NCBI GenBank assembly: GCA_965199725.1
Contig: OZ241321.1
Coordinates: 124,001 to 188,000, forward strand
DNA length: 64,000 nucleotides
From: G965199725 sp965199725
Lineage (GTDB): Bacteria > Pseudomonadota > Gammaproteobacteria > Nitrosococcales > Methylophagaceae
Direction of reading: 5' to 3'
Position numbers and translations under genes: made by a program. Of the stretch, positions 36,122-45,019 are shown in pieces (positions within the stretch are counted from its first letter, which is position 1; the number at the start of each line of letters is the position of its first letter). A model generated the notes under the pieces. The model made no database searches and was not told where the DNA came from. It worked only from the letters and a program-made list of their open reading frames with translations.

Positions 36122-36913
36122 ATGCTAATTGAGTGGGGTCTTTTTATTGCCATAGGTTTAATTGCTGGCTTGCTATCGGGTATTTTAGGGTTGGGTGGCG
36201 GTTTAGTGATTGTGCCGAGTTTATTACTGGTATTTGGTTGGCAGGGCTTGGCTGATGTGCAGTTAATGCACAGTGCCATTGCCACTTCACTGATGGTGAT
36301 TGCTTTAACATCACTTGTTTCCACCTGTGCACATCAGCAGCAGCATAATGTCAATTGGCCGGTTGTGAGGCGTCTCACGCCAGGACTTATCACTGGGGGG
36401 TTTATTGGTGCTTATAGCGTTACTATATTGGCAGGTCAGGTATTAAAGTTACTTTTTGCCAGCTATATGTTGCTGGTTGCGATACGTATGTGGTGGCCTA
36501 TCCTGCCGCGTGTAAGCTATCAATGTGTATCAGGCAGGGGGATGTTATTTGCTGTTGGTAATGCGATTGGTAGCATGTCTGCGCTAGTAGGCATTGGTGG
36601 TGGTACATTAACGGTGCCTTATTTACTGATGATGGGTCAATCAATGACTCGCGCAATTGGCACGTCAGCTGTCTGCGGTTTTCCAATATCAGTGGCTGCT
36701 GGCGTTAGCTTTTTGCTGTTTTATGATGCTGATAATGTATCACGATGGCAAAGTGGATTTATTCATTGGCAGGCAGTTTTAAGCATTGCTAGCAGCAGTA
36801 TTATCTTTGCTGTTATTGGCGCCAAGTTGATTAATCGTCTTCCGCTGACCCTGTTAAGGCGATTATTTTCACTGGTGCTGATGACAGGATCAGTTTATCT
36901 GATTTATCAATAA
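36122..36913 (+). CDS. TauE/SafE family sulfite/anion transporter-like membrane protein
   Basis: This 263-residue polytopic protein has two repeats with the family glycine motif: GLIAGLLSGILGLGGGLVIVP near the N-terminus and AVGNAIGSMSALVGIGGGTLTVPYL in the second half, with about eight membrane helices. Members export sulfite or sulfoacetate, or other anions; specificity is not readable here. I use the ATG at 36122; an upstream GTG at 36026 would add 32 residues that overlap the Sel1 remnant. No sulfur genes adjoin it. Confidence 0.85.
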   Translation: MLIEWGLFIAIGLIAGLLSGILGLGGGLVIVPSLLLVFGWQGLADVQLMHSAIATSLMVIALTSLVSTCAHQQQHNVNWPVVRRLTPGLITGGFIGAYSVTILAGQVLKLLFASYMLLVAIRMWWPILPRVSYQCVSGRGMLFAVGNAIGSMSALVGIGGGTLTVPYLLMMGQSMTRAIGTSAVCGFPISVAAGVSFLLFYDADNVSRWQSGFIHWQAVLSIASSSIIFAVIGAKLINRLPLTLLRRLFSLVLMTGSVYLIYQ

Positions 36914-36970
36914 TAACTATCACCAGCATTTTTTATATAATGATACTTTTATTCTTCAAGGAGTGCCCGC

Positions 36971-37555
36971 ATGAACTTTGATCGCATAAGCTCAGGCAAT
37001 AGTCTGCCTGATGATATTAATGTTGTTATTGAAATTCCTGTCCAGTCTGATCCGGTAAAGTATGAGGTTGACAAGGAAACCGGCGTGTTACTTGTTGACC
37101 GTTTTATCAATACAGCGATGTTTTACCCTTGCAATTATGGTTACATACCCTGTACTTTATCTGACGATGGTGATCCTGTAGATGTGCTGGTGATAAGCCC
37201 CTGTGCGATTATGAGTGGTGCTGTTGTTCGCTGTCGTCCGGTTGGTATGCTGAACATGACAGATGAATCAGGTGGAGATGCTAAAATAGTCGCTGTTCCG
37301 CGTGATGTGATGTATGACGATATCGTTGATATTGACGATATTCCGTCATCAACCTTAGAAAAAATAGCGCATTTCTTTGCGCATTATAAGGATTTAGAAA
37401 AAAATAAGTGGGTCAACATTGAAGGCTGGGCGCACATGGATGCTGCTAAAGCTGAAATCAGTGCAAGTGCAGCGCGTTATCGCACAGCGCCAAACAAATC
37501 TTCAACCACTGGTGTCTCAAAAGAGCAAGCAGCTAAGACTTTAGATAATTTTTAG
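36971..37555 (+). CDS. ppa: Inorganic pyrophosphatase (family I)
   Basis: Ppa hydrolyses pyrophosphate from biosynthetic reactions. The 194-residue cytosolic enzyme has EIPVQSDPVKYEVDKETG, PCNYGYIPCTLSDDGDPVDVLVI with the metal-binding Asp residues, and KWVNIEGW. It is about 18 residues longer than E. coli Ppa (176), the excess being a C-terminal tail rich in Ser, Thr and Lys. AGGAG lies upstream of the ATG. It stands alone upstream of serB. Confidence 0.95.
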   Translation: MNFDRISSGNSLPDDINVVIEIPVQSDPVKYEVDKETGVLLVDRFINTAMFYPCNYGYIPCTLSDDGDPVDVLVISPCAIMSGAVVRCRPVGMLNMTDESGGDAKIVAVPRDVMYDDIVDIDDIPSSTLEKIAHFFAHYKDLEKNKWVNIEGWAHMDAAKAEISASAARYRTAPNKSSTTGVSKEQAAKTLDNF

Positions 37556-37631
37556 CAGGTGATAGCGAACCGCTAATAGAGCTATTGACTCAATCACAAC
37601 AGCTATCATAAGTGGTAAAAAGTAAAATGAC

Positions 37632-38465
37632 ATGAAGCTAGTTTTACAGGGTCCAGCATTAAAAGCAGTAACGGCAAAAAAAATTGCTGATGAGTTGGCC
37701 GGAGAGCTAATTGAGTCGTCACAATACAGCACTATTTTATTATCTTATCCGCTGGATGATGATAGGCTGCAAGCGTTGCGCAGTGATGCTGCTTTTGATA
37801 TTAACCCATTGCCATTAATGTCTGATGTGTGTGCAATTAAGTTAGTCGTCACTGATATGGACTCAACATTGATTAACATTGAATGCATTGATGAAATTGC
37901 CGACTTTATTGGTGTTAAATCACAGGTGGCTGCTATTACTGATGCGGCGATGTGTGGGGACATTGATTTTGCTAAGTCACTGCGCAAACGGTTGGCTTTG
38001 TTAAAGGGAGTAGATGTTAATGTGTTGCAGCAGGTTTATGATCGTCGTTTGCGGTTAAATCCTGGTGCCGAATTAATGTTAGCCTGTTTGCAACAACGAA
38101 AGATTAAAATAGCACTAGTTTCTGGCGGCCTTACTTTTTTTACCGAGCGGCTTAAGCAGCGTTTAAGACTGGATTATGCAATGGCTAATGTGCTGGAAAA
38201 ATCCGCGGGCTGTTTAACTGGCAGAATAACAGGTAATATTCGCGATGCTCAGGCAAAAGCCGATTTTTTATTGGCATGTTGTTCAGAATTAGGTATTTCA
38301 CCTATGCAAGCATTAGCGATAGGGGATGGTGCCAATGATTTACTGATGATGAAAGAGGCTGGTTTTAGTGTAGCTTATCATGCTAGGCCAAAAGTTCAGC
38401 TTAAGGCCATGACAGCGATTAATTATTGTGGGCTAGATGGACTATTGGGTCTTTTACAGATTTGA
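37632..38465 (+). CDS. serB: Phosphoserine phosphatase
   Basis: SerB makes serine from phosphoserine. The 277-residue protein has a short N-terminal extension (about 1-75) and an HAD core: TDMDSTLINIECIDEIADF (the DxDST nucleophile), VSGGLTFFTERL (motif II) and AIGDGANDLLMMKEAGFSVAYHA (motifs III/IV). Length fits the longer bacterial form (E. coli 322, others near 280). It provides serine for glyA. It is followed by grxD. Confidence 0.93.
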   Translation: MKLVLQGPALKAVTAKKIADELAGELIESSQYSTILLSYPLDDDRLQALRSDAAFDINPLPLMSDVCAIKLVVTDMDSTLINIECIDEIADFIGVKSQVAAITDAAMCGDIDFAKSLRKRLALLKGVDVNVLQQVYDRRLRLNPGAELMLACLQQRKIKIALVSGGLTFFTERLKQRLRLDYAMANVLEKSAGCLTGRITGNIRDAQAKADFLLACCSELGISPMQALAIGDGANDLLMMKEAGFSVAYHARPKVQLKAMTAINYCGLDGLLGLLQI

Positions 38466-38523
38466 AATTTGGGTACACTATTAGTGTTAAAGATTGTTCA
38501 TATTTCTATAGCGAGGTGATAAG

Positions 38524-38838
38524 ATGGATGTAATGGAACGTATTAAACAAGCGATAGAATCAAATCCGATTATGTTGTTTATGAAAGGGTCACCTGAGTT
38601 TCCTCAATGTGGCTTTTCTGCGCGGGTTTGTCAGGTATTAGCTGACTGCAGCGCTGAATTTGCTTCCATCAATGTACTAGTAGAGCCTGATATCCGTGCT
38701 AATCTACATCGTTATGCTGATTGGCCAACATTTCCACAGCTTTATATAAATGGTGAGTTTGTTGGCGGGTGCGATATTGTCGAACAAATGTATCACAATA
38801 ATCAACTGCAACCTATGATTGAGCAGGCAGGTGAATAA
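38524..38838 (+). CDS. grxD: Monothiol glutaredoxin Grx4-type
   Basis: GrxD carries Fe-S clusters bound through its single Cys and glutathione. The 104-residue protein has the monothiol site CGFS (FPQCGFSAR, about residue 30), WPTFPQLYINGEFVGG and the cis-Pro segment TFPQ. Length is typical (E. coli 115). AGGTGA lies before the ATG. It lies before clpS and after serB. Confidence 0.95.
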   Translation: MDVMERIKQAIESNPIMLFMKGSPEFPQCGFSARVCQVLADCSAEFASINVLVEPDIRANLHRYADWPTFPQLYINGEFVGGCDIVEQMYHNNQLQPMIEQAGE

Positions 38839-38843
38839 AGATA

Positions 38844-39158
38844 ATGGCTAATGATGATTATGCAGATACTGATATAGCGGTTACCCGATCAAAATCTGAT
38901 CTACAGCAACCACCCAAGTATCAGGTGTTAATGCTAAATGATGATTATACTCCTATGAATTTTGTTATTGAGGTGCTGGAAGAGCTTTTCAATATGGAAC
39001 GTGAAGCTGCCACCCGCACCATGATGAAAATTCATACTGAAGGGCAGGCGCTCTGCGGTATTTTTACCTTTGAAATCGCCGAAGCAAAAGTAGAGCAGGT
39101 CAATAGTTATGCTCAGCAACATGGGCATCCTTTGCAATGCACTATGGCAGCAGAATAA
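38844..39158 (+). CDS. clpS: ClpS adaptor of the ClpAP protease
   Basis: ClpS binds N-degron substrates and delivers them to ClpAP. The 104-residue protein has the core LNDDYTPMNFVIEVLEELFN with the hydrophobic-pocket residues, MMKIHTEGQALCGIFTFEIAEAK and the DDxxT-type N-terminal tail. It starts 6 bp after grxD and is 42 bp before clpA, its normal partner. Confidence 0.96.
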   Translation: MANDDYADTDIAVTRSKSDLQQPPKYQVLMLNDDYTPMNFVIEVLEELFNMEREAATRTMMKIHTEGQALCGIFTFEIAEAKVEQVNSYAQQHGHPLQCTMAAE

Positions 39159-39200
39159 CGCGTTAGCTGTAAAACTAGTTTTGGTTGAGAGGCAAAATTA

Positions 39201-41459
39201 ATGTTAAGTAAAGAGCTGGAACAAACATTAAGTCAGGCGTTTAGTTATGCGCGTAGCCATGCGCACGAATTTTTAACAGTAGAGCATTTGTTGCTGGCAT
39301 TACTGGAAAACAGCCAGGCATTAACTCTGTTGACAAACTGCGACGTTAATATAACCAGACTAAAACAGGATTTAAGCAATTTTTTGGTTAATAATTTACC
39401 GACATTGCCAGACAATAGTGACCGTGAAACCCAGTCAACCTTAGCCTTTCAGCGTGTGTTACAACGGGCAGTCATGCATGTTCAATCATCAGGCAACAAT
39501 GAGGTGACGGGCGCTAATGTTCTGGTATCAATCCTGTCCGAACAACATTCACAATCGGTATATTTATTGCGCAAGCAGGATGTGAGTCGCCTTGATATTG
39601 TCAACGCAATCAGTCAAGACAATAGCGATGACATAGCTTTAGACAATAAAGATGATACTGATAATAAGACAGCAGACAGCAAAAATTTGCTGTCTTTGTA
39701 TGTAGTCAACCTCAATACGCTGGCGATGGAGGGAAAACTTGATCCGCTCATTGGTCGTGCTGATGAAATTGAGCGTACCTTGCAGGTGCTTTGCCGTCGC
39801 CGCAAAAATAATCCTTTATTTGTTGGAGAAGCAGGTGTTGGCAAAACTGCCCTTGCTGAAGGGCTGGCAAGTCGAATCGTATTTAATAAAGTACCAGACA
39901 TACTGAAAGTGTCAGTGATTTATGCACTGGATATGGGCGCTTTAATAGCCGGTACTAAGTATCGAGGTGACTTTGAAAAACGTTTAAAAGGCCTATTAAA
40001 AGAAGTAAAGAAACAGCCAGGCGCTATTTTGTTTATTGACGAAATTCATACCTTGATTGGTGCAGGATCGGCTGGCAATAATGCGATGGATGCCGCTAAT
40101 TTATTAAAACCAATGCTGGCAGGTAGCGAGATAAAGTGTATAGGATCAACAACCTATCAGGAGTATCGGGGTATTTTTGTGCATGACCGTGCACTGGCAC
40201 GTCGTTTTCAAAAAATTGATGTAGCAGAACCATCAACATACGATGCAATTCAAATTTTAAAAGGCTTAAAACCTGATCTTGAGGCTTATCATAATGTTCG
40301 TTATTCCAGCGCATCATTAGAGCAGGCAGTCGCACTGGCTGATCGTCATATTAATGATCGTTTTTTGCCTGACAAGGCTATTGATATATTGGATGAAGTA
40401 GGCGCAGCACAAAGGATTTTACCTAAGTCAAAGCGCAAAAAATTAATTGGGGTAACAGATATAGAAAAGATAGTGTCTAAAATTGCTCGTATTCCAGCTA
40501 GGCTAGTCAACAATAACGATAAGGACAAACTTAAAAACCTGGAAAAAAACCTCAAGCACGTTATTTTTGGTCAGGATGGGGCGATTTCAGTATTGGCATC
40601 AGCGATTAAAATGGCGCGATCGGGGCTAGGTCATCCGGAAAGACCAACTGCATCATTTTTATTTGCCGGACCTACTGGTGTTGGTAAAACAGAAGTGACG
40701 CGTCAACTTGCCTACAATTTAGGTGTCGCGCTGATTCGTTTTGATATGTCTGAATATATGGAAAGCCACACTGTGTCGCGCTTGATTGGTGCACCGCCAG
40801 GCTATGTGGGTTATGACCAAGGCGGTCTTTTAACTGAAGCTGTAACTAAACAGCCTCATGCTGTGCTCTTACTAGATGAAATTGAAAAGGCGCATATTGA
40901 TGTGTTTAATTTATTGCTACAAGTGATGGATCACGGTACATTAACTGATAATAACGGACGACAGGCAGATTTTCGTCATATTGTATTAGTGATGACCAGC
41001 AATGCTGGTGCGCAGGAAGCTGACCGCGCATCAATGGGCTTTACCAAGCAAAACCATCAAAGCGATGGTCTAGAGATGGTTAAGCGATCATTTACCCCAG
41101 AGTTTCGTAATCGCTTAGATGGCATTATCCAGTTTGCTCCACTGACAACTGATGCTGTATTACGGGTAGCTGATAAGTTGTTGCTTGAGCTTGAAATAAC
41201 CTTACAGGGTAAACAGGTGACGTTAGAAGTTAATGATGATGCTCGTCAATGGTTAGCGATACATGGCTATGATATGCAAATGGGTGCGCGGCCAATGGCA
41301 CGACTAGTGCAACAAAAAATCAAGCGACCGCTGGCCGATGAGTTGTTATTTGGCAAGTTGTGTAAAGGCGGTCATCTAAAAGTGACGGTCTGTGATGATG
41401 AATTAGCGCTTAACGTCGCTGCTAAAGCCAAGCTGTGCAAAGTGATACAAGACAGTTAA
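39201..41459 (+). CDS. clpA: ClpA ATPase subunit of the ClpAP protease
   Basis: ClpA unfolds proteins for ClpP. The 752-residue protein has an N-terminal repeat domain (about 1-150), D1 ATPase with Walker A GEAGVGKTAL, a Walker B (ILFIDEIHTLIGAG), and D2 ATPase with GPTGVGKTEV and LLLDEIEKAH. A MGF triplet in the D2 region (ASMGFTKQ) is in the position of the ClpP-binding IGF/IGL loop. Length is normal (E. coli 758). No clpP is in the window. Confidence 0.96.
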   Translation: MLSKELEQTLSQAFSYARSHAHEFLTVEHLLLALLENSQALTLLTNCDVNITRLKQDLSNFLVNNLPTLPDNSDRETQSTLAFQRVLQRAVMHVQSSGNNEVTGANVLVSILSEQHSQSVYLLRKQDVSRLDIVNAISQDNSDDIALDNKDDTDNKTADSKNLLSLYVVNLNTLAMEGKLDPLIGRADEIERTLQVLCRRRKNNPLFVGEAGVGKTALAEGLASRIVFNKVPDILKVSVIYALDMGALIAGTKYRGDFEKRLKGLLKEVKKQPGAILFIDEIHTLIGAGSAGNNAMDAANLLKPMLAGSEIKCIGSTTYQEYRGIFVHDRALARRFQKIDVAEPSTYDAIQILKGLKPDLEAYHNVRYSSASLEQAVALADRHINDRFLPDKAIDILDEVGAAQRILPKSKRKKLIGVTDIEKIVSKIARIPARLVNNNDKDKLKNLEKNLKHVIFGQDGAISVLASAIKMARSGLGHPERPTASFLFAGPTGVGKTEVTRQLAYNLGVALIRFDMSEYMESHTVSRLIGAPPGYVGYDQGGLLTEAVTKQPHAVLLLDEIEKAHIDVFNLLLQVMDHGTLTDNNGRQADFRHIVLVMTSNAGAQEADRASMGFTKQNHQSDGLEMVKRSFTPEFRNRLDGIIQFAPLTTDAVLRVADKLLLELEITLQGKQVTLEVNDDARQWLAIHGYDMQMGARPMARLVQQKIKRPLADELLFGKLCKGGHLKVTVCDDELALNVAAKAKLCKVIQDS

Positions 41460-41476
41460 TCAGCAGTTTTGCCTAT

Positions 41477-42664
41477 ATGACTGATACATTCAAAGATAAA
41501 GAGTTTACTACCCGAGCTGTTCGTGTTGGGCACAAGCGCACCGCTGAAAATGAACACTCCATTCCGGTGTTTGCAACGTCAAGCTATGTTTTTGAAAATG
41601 CAAAAGAGGCAGCTGCGCGCTTTAGTGGTGATAAAAAAGGCAATGTTTATTCGCGGTTTACCAATCCTACAGTACGCGCTTTTGAGACGCGGCTGGCAGC
41701 ATTAGAGAGAGGTGAGTCAGCAATCGCTACCTCGTCAGGCATGTCAGCGATTTTGGCTACCTTTATGGCATTGTTATCAGCAGGTGATCATATTGTGTCA
41801 TCACGCAGTATCTTTGGCACTACCCGCGCTTTGTTTGACAACTATCTGGCAAAGTTTGGCGTGGCTACAGATTATGTGCCGTTAACTGACCTTGATGGCT
41901 GGCAACAGGTGATAAAACCAAACACCAAAGCGTTATTTGTAGAAACACCTTCCAATCCACTCAATGAAATCGCTGATCTGAAGTGGTTATCAGCATTGGC
42001 GAGCGCGCATGATTGCCTGTTGATCGTGGATAACTGTTTTTGTACGCCAGCATTACAACAACCATTGCTACTGGGTGCTGATATTGTTATCCATTCAGCA
42101 ACCAAGTATATTGACGGTCACGGTCGTTGTATAGGAGGGGCAGTTGTTGGCGATGGTGAAAAAGTGGGTGAAAAAGTGTATGACTTTTTGCGCACTGCTG
42201 GCCCAACAATGGGCGCATTTGATGCTTGGATATTCTTGAGCGGCTTAGAGACGCTTCCTATAAGAATGAAGGCACATTCTGAATCAGCATTAGCGTTAGC
42301 CCAATGGCTGACAGAACAATCACAGGTTAGGCGGGTATTTTATGCTGGTCTGCCCAGCCACTCACACCATACACTTGCAAGTCGTCAACAGTCTGCTTTT
42401 GGCGGGGTTGTTGCTTTTGAAGTCACAGGTGGTAAACAAGATGCGTGGAAAGTGATTGATGCCACCCAATGGTTATCTATCACTGCCAATCTGGGCGACA
42501 CCAAGACTACTATTATCCATCCTGCAACCACAACTCATAGCCGTCTAACTGAAGCTGAACGGGCAGAATCAGGTATTACTGATAGCCTGTTACGAGTGTG
42601 TGTTGGCTTGGAATCAGTAAACGACATATATGCTGATTTGCAAACGGGGCTTGATCTGCTGTAG
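41477..42664 (+). CDS. metZ: O-succinylhomoserine sulfhydrylase
   Basis: MetZ makes homocysteine directly from O-succinylhomoserine and sulfide, as in Pseudomonas, instead of the MetB/MetC route. The 395-residue PLP enzyme has VYSRFTNPTVRAFETRLAALE, GMSAILATFMALLSAGDHIV, the PLP Lys in HSATKYIDGHGRCIGG, and LSGLETLPIRM. It begins 18 bp after clpA. An upstream GTG at 41435 overlaps clpA and adds 14 residues. MetZ versus cystathionine gamma-synthase is the usual ambiguity in this family. Confidence 0.88.
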   Translation: MTDTFKDKEFTTRAVRVGHKRTAENEHSIPVFATSSYVFENAKEAAARFSGDKKGNVYSRFTNPTVRAFETRLAALERGESAIATSSGMSAILATFMALLSAGDHIVSSRSIFGTTRALFDNYLAKFGVATDYVPLTDLDGWQQVIKPNTKALFVETPSNPLNEIADLKWLSALASAHDCLLIVDNCFCTPALQQPLLLGADIVIHSATKYIDGHGRCIGGAVVGDGEKVGEKVYDFLRTAGPTMGAFDAWIFLSGLETLPIRMKAHSESALALAQWLTEQSQVRRVFYAGLPSHSHHTLASRQQSAFGGVVAFEVTGGKQDAWKVIDATQWLSITANLGDTKTTIIHPATTTHSRLTEAERAESGITDSLLRVCVGLESVNDIYADLQTGLDLL

Positions 42665-42674
42665 CTTTTAAAAA

Positions 42675-42744
42675 AAGTGGGGCAAAACTTGCGTATCAAA
42701 ATGATTATGCTAGACTAATACAGCGGCTTTGTAGAAGTGGGGCA
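42675..42744. repeat. Direct repeat AAGTGGGGCA spaced exactly 60 bp
   Basis: AAGTGGGGCA occurs at 42675-42684 and at 42735-42744 upstream of the first tandem pilin. The first copy contains the -24 half of the sigma-54 promoter; the second lacks a TTGC at the right distance. A duplicated promoter that has lost its -12 box would produce this. Confidence 0.55.
42678..42693 (+). promoter_or_regulatory. Sigma-54 (-24/-12) promoter of the tandem pilin genes
   Basis: TGGGGC, five bases, TTGC (42678-42692) has the exact sigma-54 spacing, with G at -24 and GC at -12 intact. It lies about 80 bp before the pilin ATG, and the spacing to the ATG allows a short leader. The minus-strand pilin near 2.8 kb has the same type of promoter. 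Confidence 0.72.
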
Positions 42745-42773
42745 TTTATTTACGAATTTTAAGGTTATTCAAT

Positions 42774-43214
42774 ATGAAAAATAATCAGTATGGATTTACA
42801 TTAATTGAACTGATGATTGTGATTGCAATTGTTGGTATATTGGCAACGCTCGCGCTACCTGCTTATCGCCAGTATGCAGAAAAGGCTAATTTTTCTGAGG
42901 TGATTCTAGCGACTGTGGGTGTTAAAACCGCCATTGAAATTTGTGGTCAGGCTCAGGGTTCACTGACTTCATGCAAAAATGCTTCTGATAGTGGTGTTAC
43001 GTCTGCCATTACTGGTGCAGTGAATAGTAATTCTAAACGGGTTACTTCCGTTACTGTTGCATCAACAGCTTCTGAAGCCAAAATTACAGCAACAAGCCAA
43101 GGAGCGGCGGGTAATGGCATTACCTACATTGCTAAAGGTACATTGGATAGTAACGGTCAAATCAATTGGGAGCGTGATAGCAACAGTACCTGCATTAATA
43201 GAGGCACTTGTTAA
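42774..43214 (+). CDS. pilA: Type IV pilin, first of a tandem pair
   Basis: This 146-residue prepilin has a six-residue leader plus Gly7 then FTLIELMIVIAIVGILA, with Glu5 and the hydrophobic helix typical of PilA. The disulfide-bounded C-terminal loop ends in CINRGTC. The N-terminal third matches the minus-strand pilin near 2.4 kb (ALPAYRQYAEKANFSEVILAT). It has its own sigma-54 promoter. The downstream pilin shares ITATS and GNGITYIA blocks, suggesting an old duplication. Three pilins in two loci could give antigenic variety, which is inference. Confidence 0.93.
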   Translation: MKNNQYGFTLIELMIVIAIVGILATLALPAYRQYAEKANFSEVILATVGVKTAIEICGQAQGSLTSCKNASDSGVTSAITGAVNSNSKRVTSVTVASTASEAKITATSQGAAGNGITYIAKGTLDSNGQINWERDSNSTCINRGTC

Positions 43215-43248
43215 CGATGCATAAAGGCACGACAGGGGGCTTAAAGCA

Positions 43249-43740
43249 ATGGCATCATACCATAATTTAAAAAAACAGTTGGAGGAGAATAAGCAACAAC
43301 ATGGCTTTACCCTAGTTGAGATGATGATTGTAATTGCAATTATTGGTATATTAGCAGCGCTTGCCTTACCTGTTTATAAGCAACATGCAGAAAGAGCTGC
43401 CTTTTCTGAGGTTATTTTGGCAACTGTGCCTATTAGAACAGCTATTGACGTGTGTGCTAGGTTTAAGAGTATATATATAGAATGTAGTGATCACAGAACA
43501 TCTGGTGATAAAGGCGTGAGGACCCTTGTCTTAGAAGCCAATGCTGCTTCCTCTGATCGGGTTGATGATATATTTGTCCAACCTATAAGTGGTGTAGGTA
43601 TCAAAATCACTGCAACCAGCAAAGGCGATGCAGGGAATGGCATTACCTATATAGCTCTTGGTTCATGGGATAGTAACGATGAGCTTGAGTGGACGGCACC
43701 CCATCCAGATAGTACCTGCATTGCTGAGAATCTCTGTTAA
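43249..43740 (+). CDS. Type IV pilin, second of a tandem pair
   Basis: This 163-residue prepilin has a longer leader (19 residues, positively charged) ending in Gly19 before FTLVEMMIVIAIIGILA. Glu5 of the mature protein is present. C-terminal Cys pairs are present (CARFKSIYIEC and the closing CIAENLC). It starts 35 bp after the first pilin and lacks a separate promoter, so it is probably cotranscribed. It is more diverged than the first pilin in the middle region. Confidence 0.88.
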   Translation: MASYHNLKKQLEENKQQHGFTLVEMMIVIAIIGILAALALPVYKQHAERAAFSEVILATVPIRTAIDVCARFKSIYIECSDHRTSGDKGVRTLVLEANAASSDRVDDIFVQPISGVGIKITATSKGDAGNGITYIALGSWDSNDELEWTAPHPDSTCIAENLC

Positions 43741-43899
43741 TCTTAACTTTGGTTTAGCTCCCGCTGCTTAATGACTCTAGTTGAGTTAATATTTATCTTG
43801 CAATTTACAACGATTGCTATAAAAGGTGGATAGATGAGTGAGGCTCAAGAGTAGCCGACAGAGAGGAGAGGTTATGTTTAATTCTGCGTGCGCTAGTAA

Positions 43900-44991
43900 T
43901 TAACGTGCAGTTATTTTGAGGATACGACCATCATCTGTTGACAAATATAGCCAACCTTCCGTGCTTTCAAGTACATGGCGGATTCGGCCATTTATATTTG
44001 CCAGTAATCTGTTTTCAGTTATTGCCTGATTATTATCATTTAGTACTATTTGATTAAGATGTGATGACAACGCGCTGACAAGGAGGTTGGTTTGCCAGCC
44101 GTTAAAATAAGTACCTTTATATTGGATCAAACTACTGGGTGCAATAGACGGTATGTATGCCTTAACAGGCTGTTCCATACCTGCCCGCTCAGTATCCTCA
44201 CCAACGGCAAACGGGCCCCAATATTCCATACCATAGGATATAGCTGGCCAACCGTAATTGCTGCCAGCAGTGATTAAGTTGATTTCATCACCACCACGCG
44301 GTCCGTGCTCCACTGCCCATAGCTGTCTATTGTCAGTATTAAAAAACAAACCTTGTATATTGCGGTGACCATAGCTCCATATTTCGTTTAAGGCATCAGA
44401 CTGATTAATAAAAGGATTGTCAGACGCTGCGCTACCATCAAATTTAAGGCGAACAATACTGCCGGCATGATTACTTAAGTTCTGGGCATGTTTTCTGATG
44501 CCGCGGTCACCAATAGATAAAAAAATATGCTGCTTATTATCAAAGGTAATGCGGCCGCCATAATGAACTGCTTTTTTGCTTCTGGCATGAGCAATAAAAA
44601 TATCCTGCCAGTTAATCAGCACATTGCCGCGTAATTTTGCCCGTGCTAGCGCTGTTGTTCCCTGATTGTTTACAGCTTTGCTATAACTAAAGTAAATCCA
44701 GTTATGCTTAGAGTAATCGGGTGGTAACTTTACATCAAACAAGCCACCTTGCCCACCTGTTTTAACTGGCGGCAAACCACTAATTGTAGTGATTTTGCCT
44801 GTTTTTAAGTTTAATCGTGATAATCTGCCTTCGCGTTCAGTTATCAGCATTGAACCATCGGGCATCAGTGCCATACCCCACGGTACACCCAAATTAGAAG
44901 CAATGGTCTGTATATGTAAATACTGATTGCTATAGCTTGCTTCTCCATAGCTAAACAAGGCAATAAATAGGTATAGACAATGCTTTAGCAT
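43900..44991 (-). CDS. PQQ-dependent aldose sugar dehydrogenase-type protein, secreted
   Basis: This 363-residue protein has a signal peptide (about 1-18) and a six-bladed beta-propeller of the soluble glucose/aldose dehydrogenase family. Conserved parts are LGVPWGMALMPDGSMLITEREGRL, HYGGRITFD with the catalytic His, LSIGDRG, and WAVEHGPRGGDEIN. E. coli YliI is a relative with PQQ cofactor. No PQQ synthesis genes occur in this window, so the cofactor may come from outside. It is followed by selO on the same strand. Confidence 0.88.
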   Translation of the reverse strand: MLKHCLYLFIALFSYGEASYSNQYLHIQTIASNLGVPWGMALMPDGSMLITEREGRLSRLNLKTGKITTISGLPPVKTGGQGGLFDVKLPPDYSKHNWIYFSYSKAVNNQGTTALARAKLRGNVLINWQDIFIAHARSKKAVHYGGRITFDNKQHIFLSIGDRGIRKHAQNLSNHAGSIVRLKFDGSAASDNPFINQSDALNEIWSYGHRNIQGLFFNTDNRQLWAVEHGPRGGDEINLITAGSNYGWPAISYGMEYWGPFAVGEDTERAGMEQPVKAYIPSIAPSSLIQYKGTYFNGWQTNLLVSALSSHLNQIVLNDNNQAITENRLLANINGRIRHVLESTEGWLYLSTDDGRILKITAR

Positions 44992-45019
44992 ATTATATCA
45001 AGCGATATATTACATACAC

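Noticed and set aside
42735..42750. Second sigma-54 promoter upstream of the tandem pilins
   Set aside because: The TGGGGC half is present but no TTGC lies five bases downstream, so it is kept only as a repeat.
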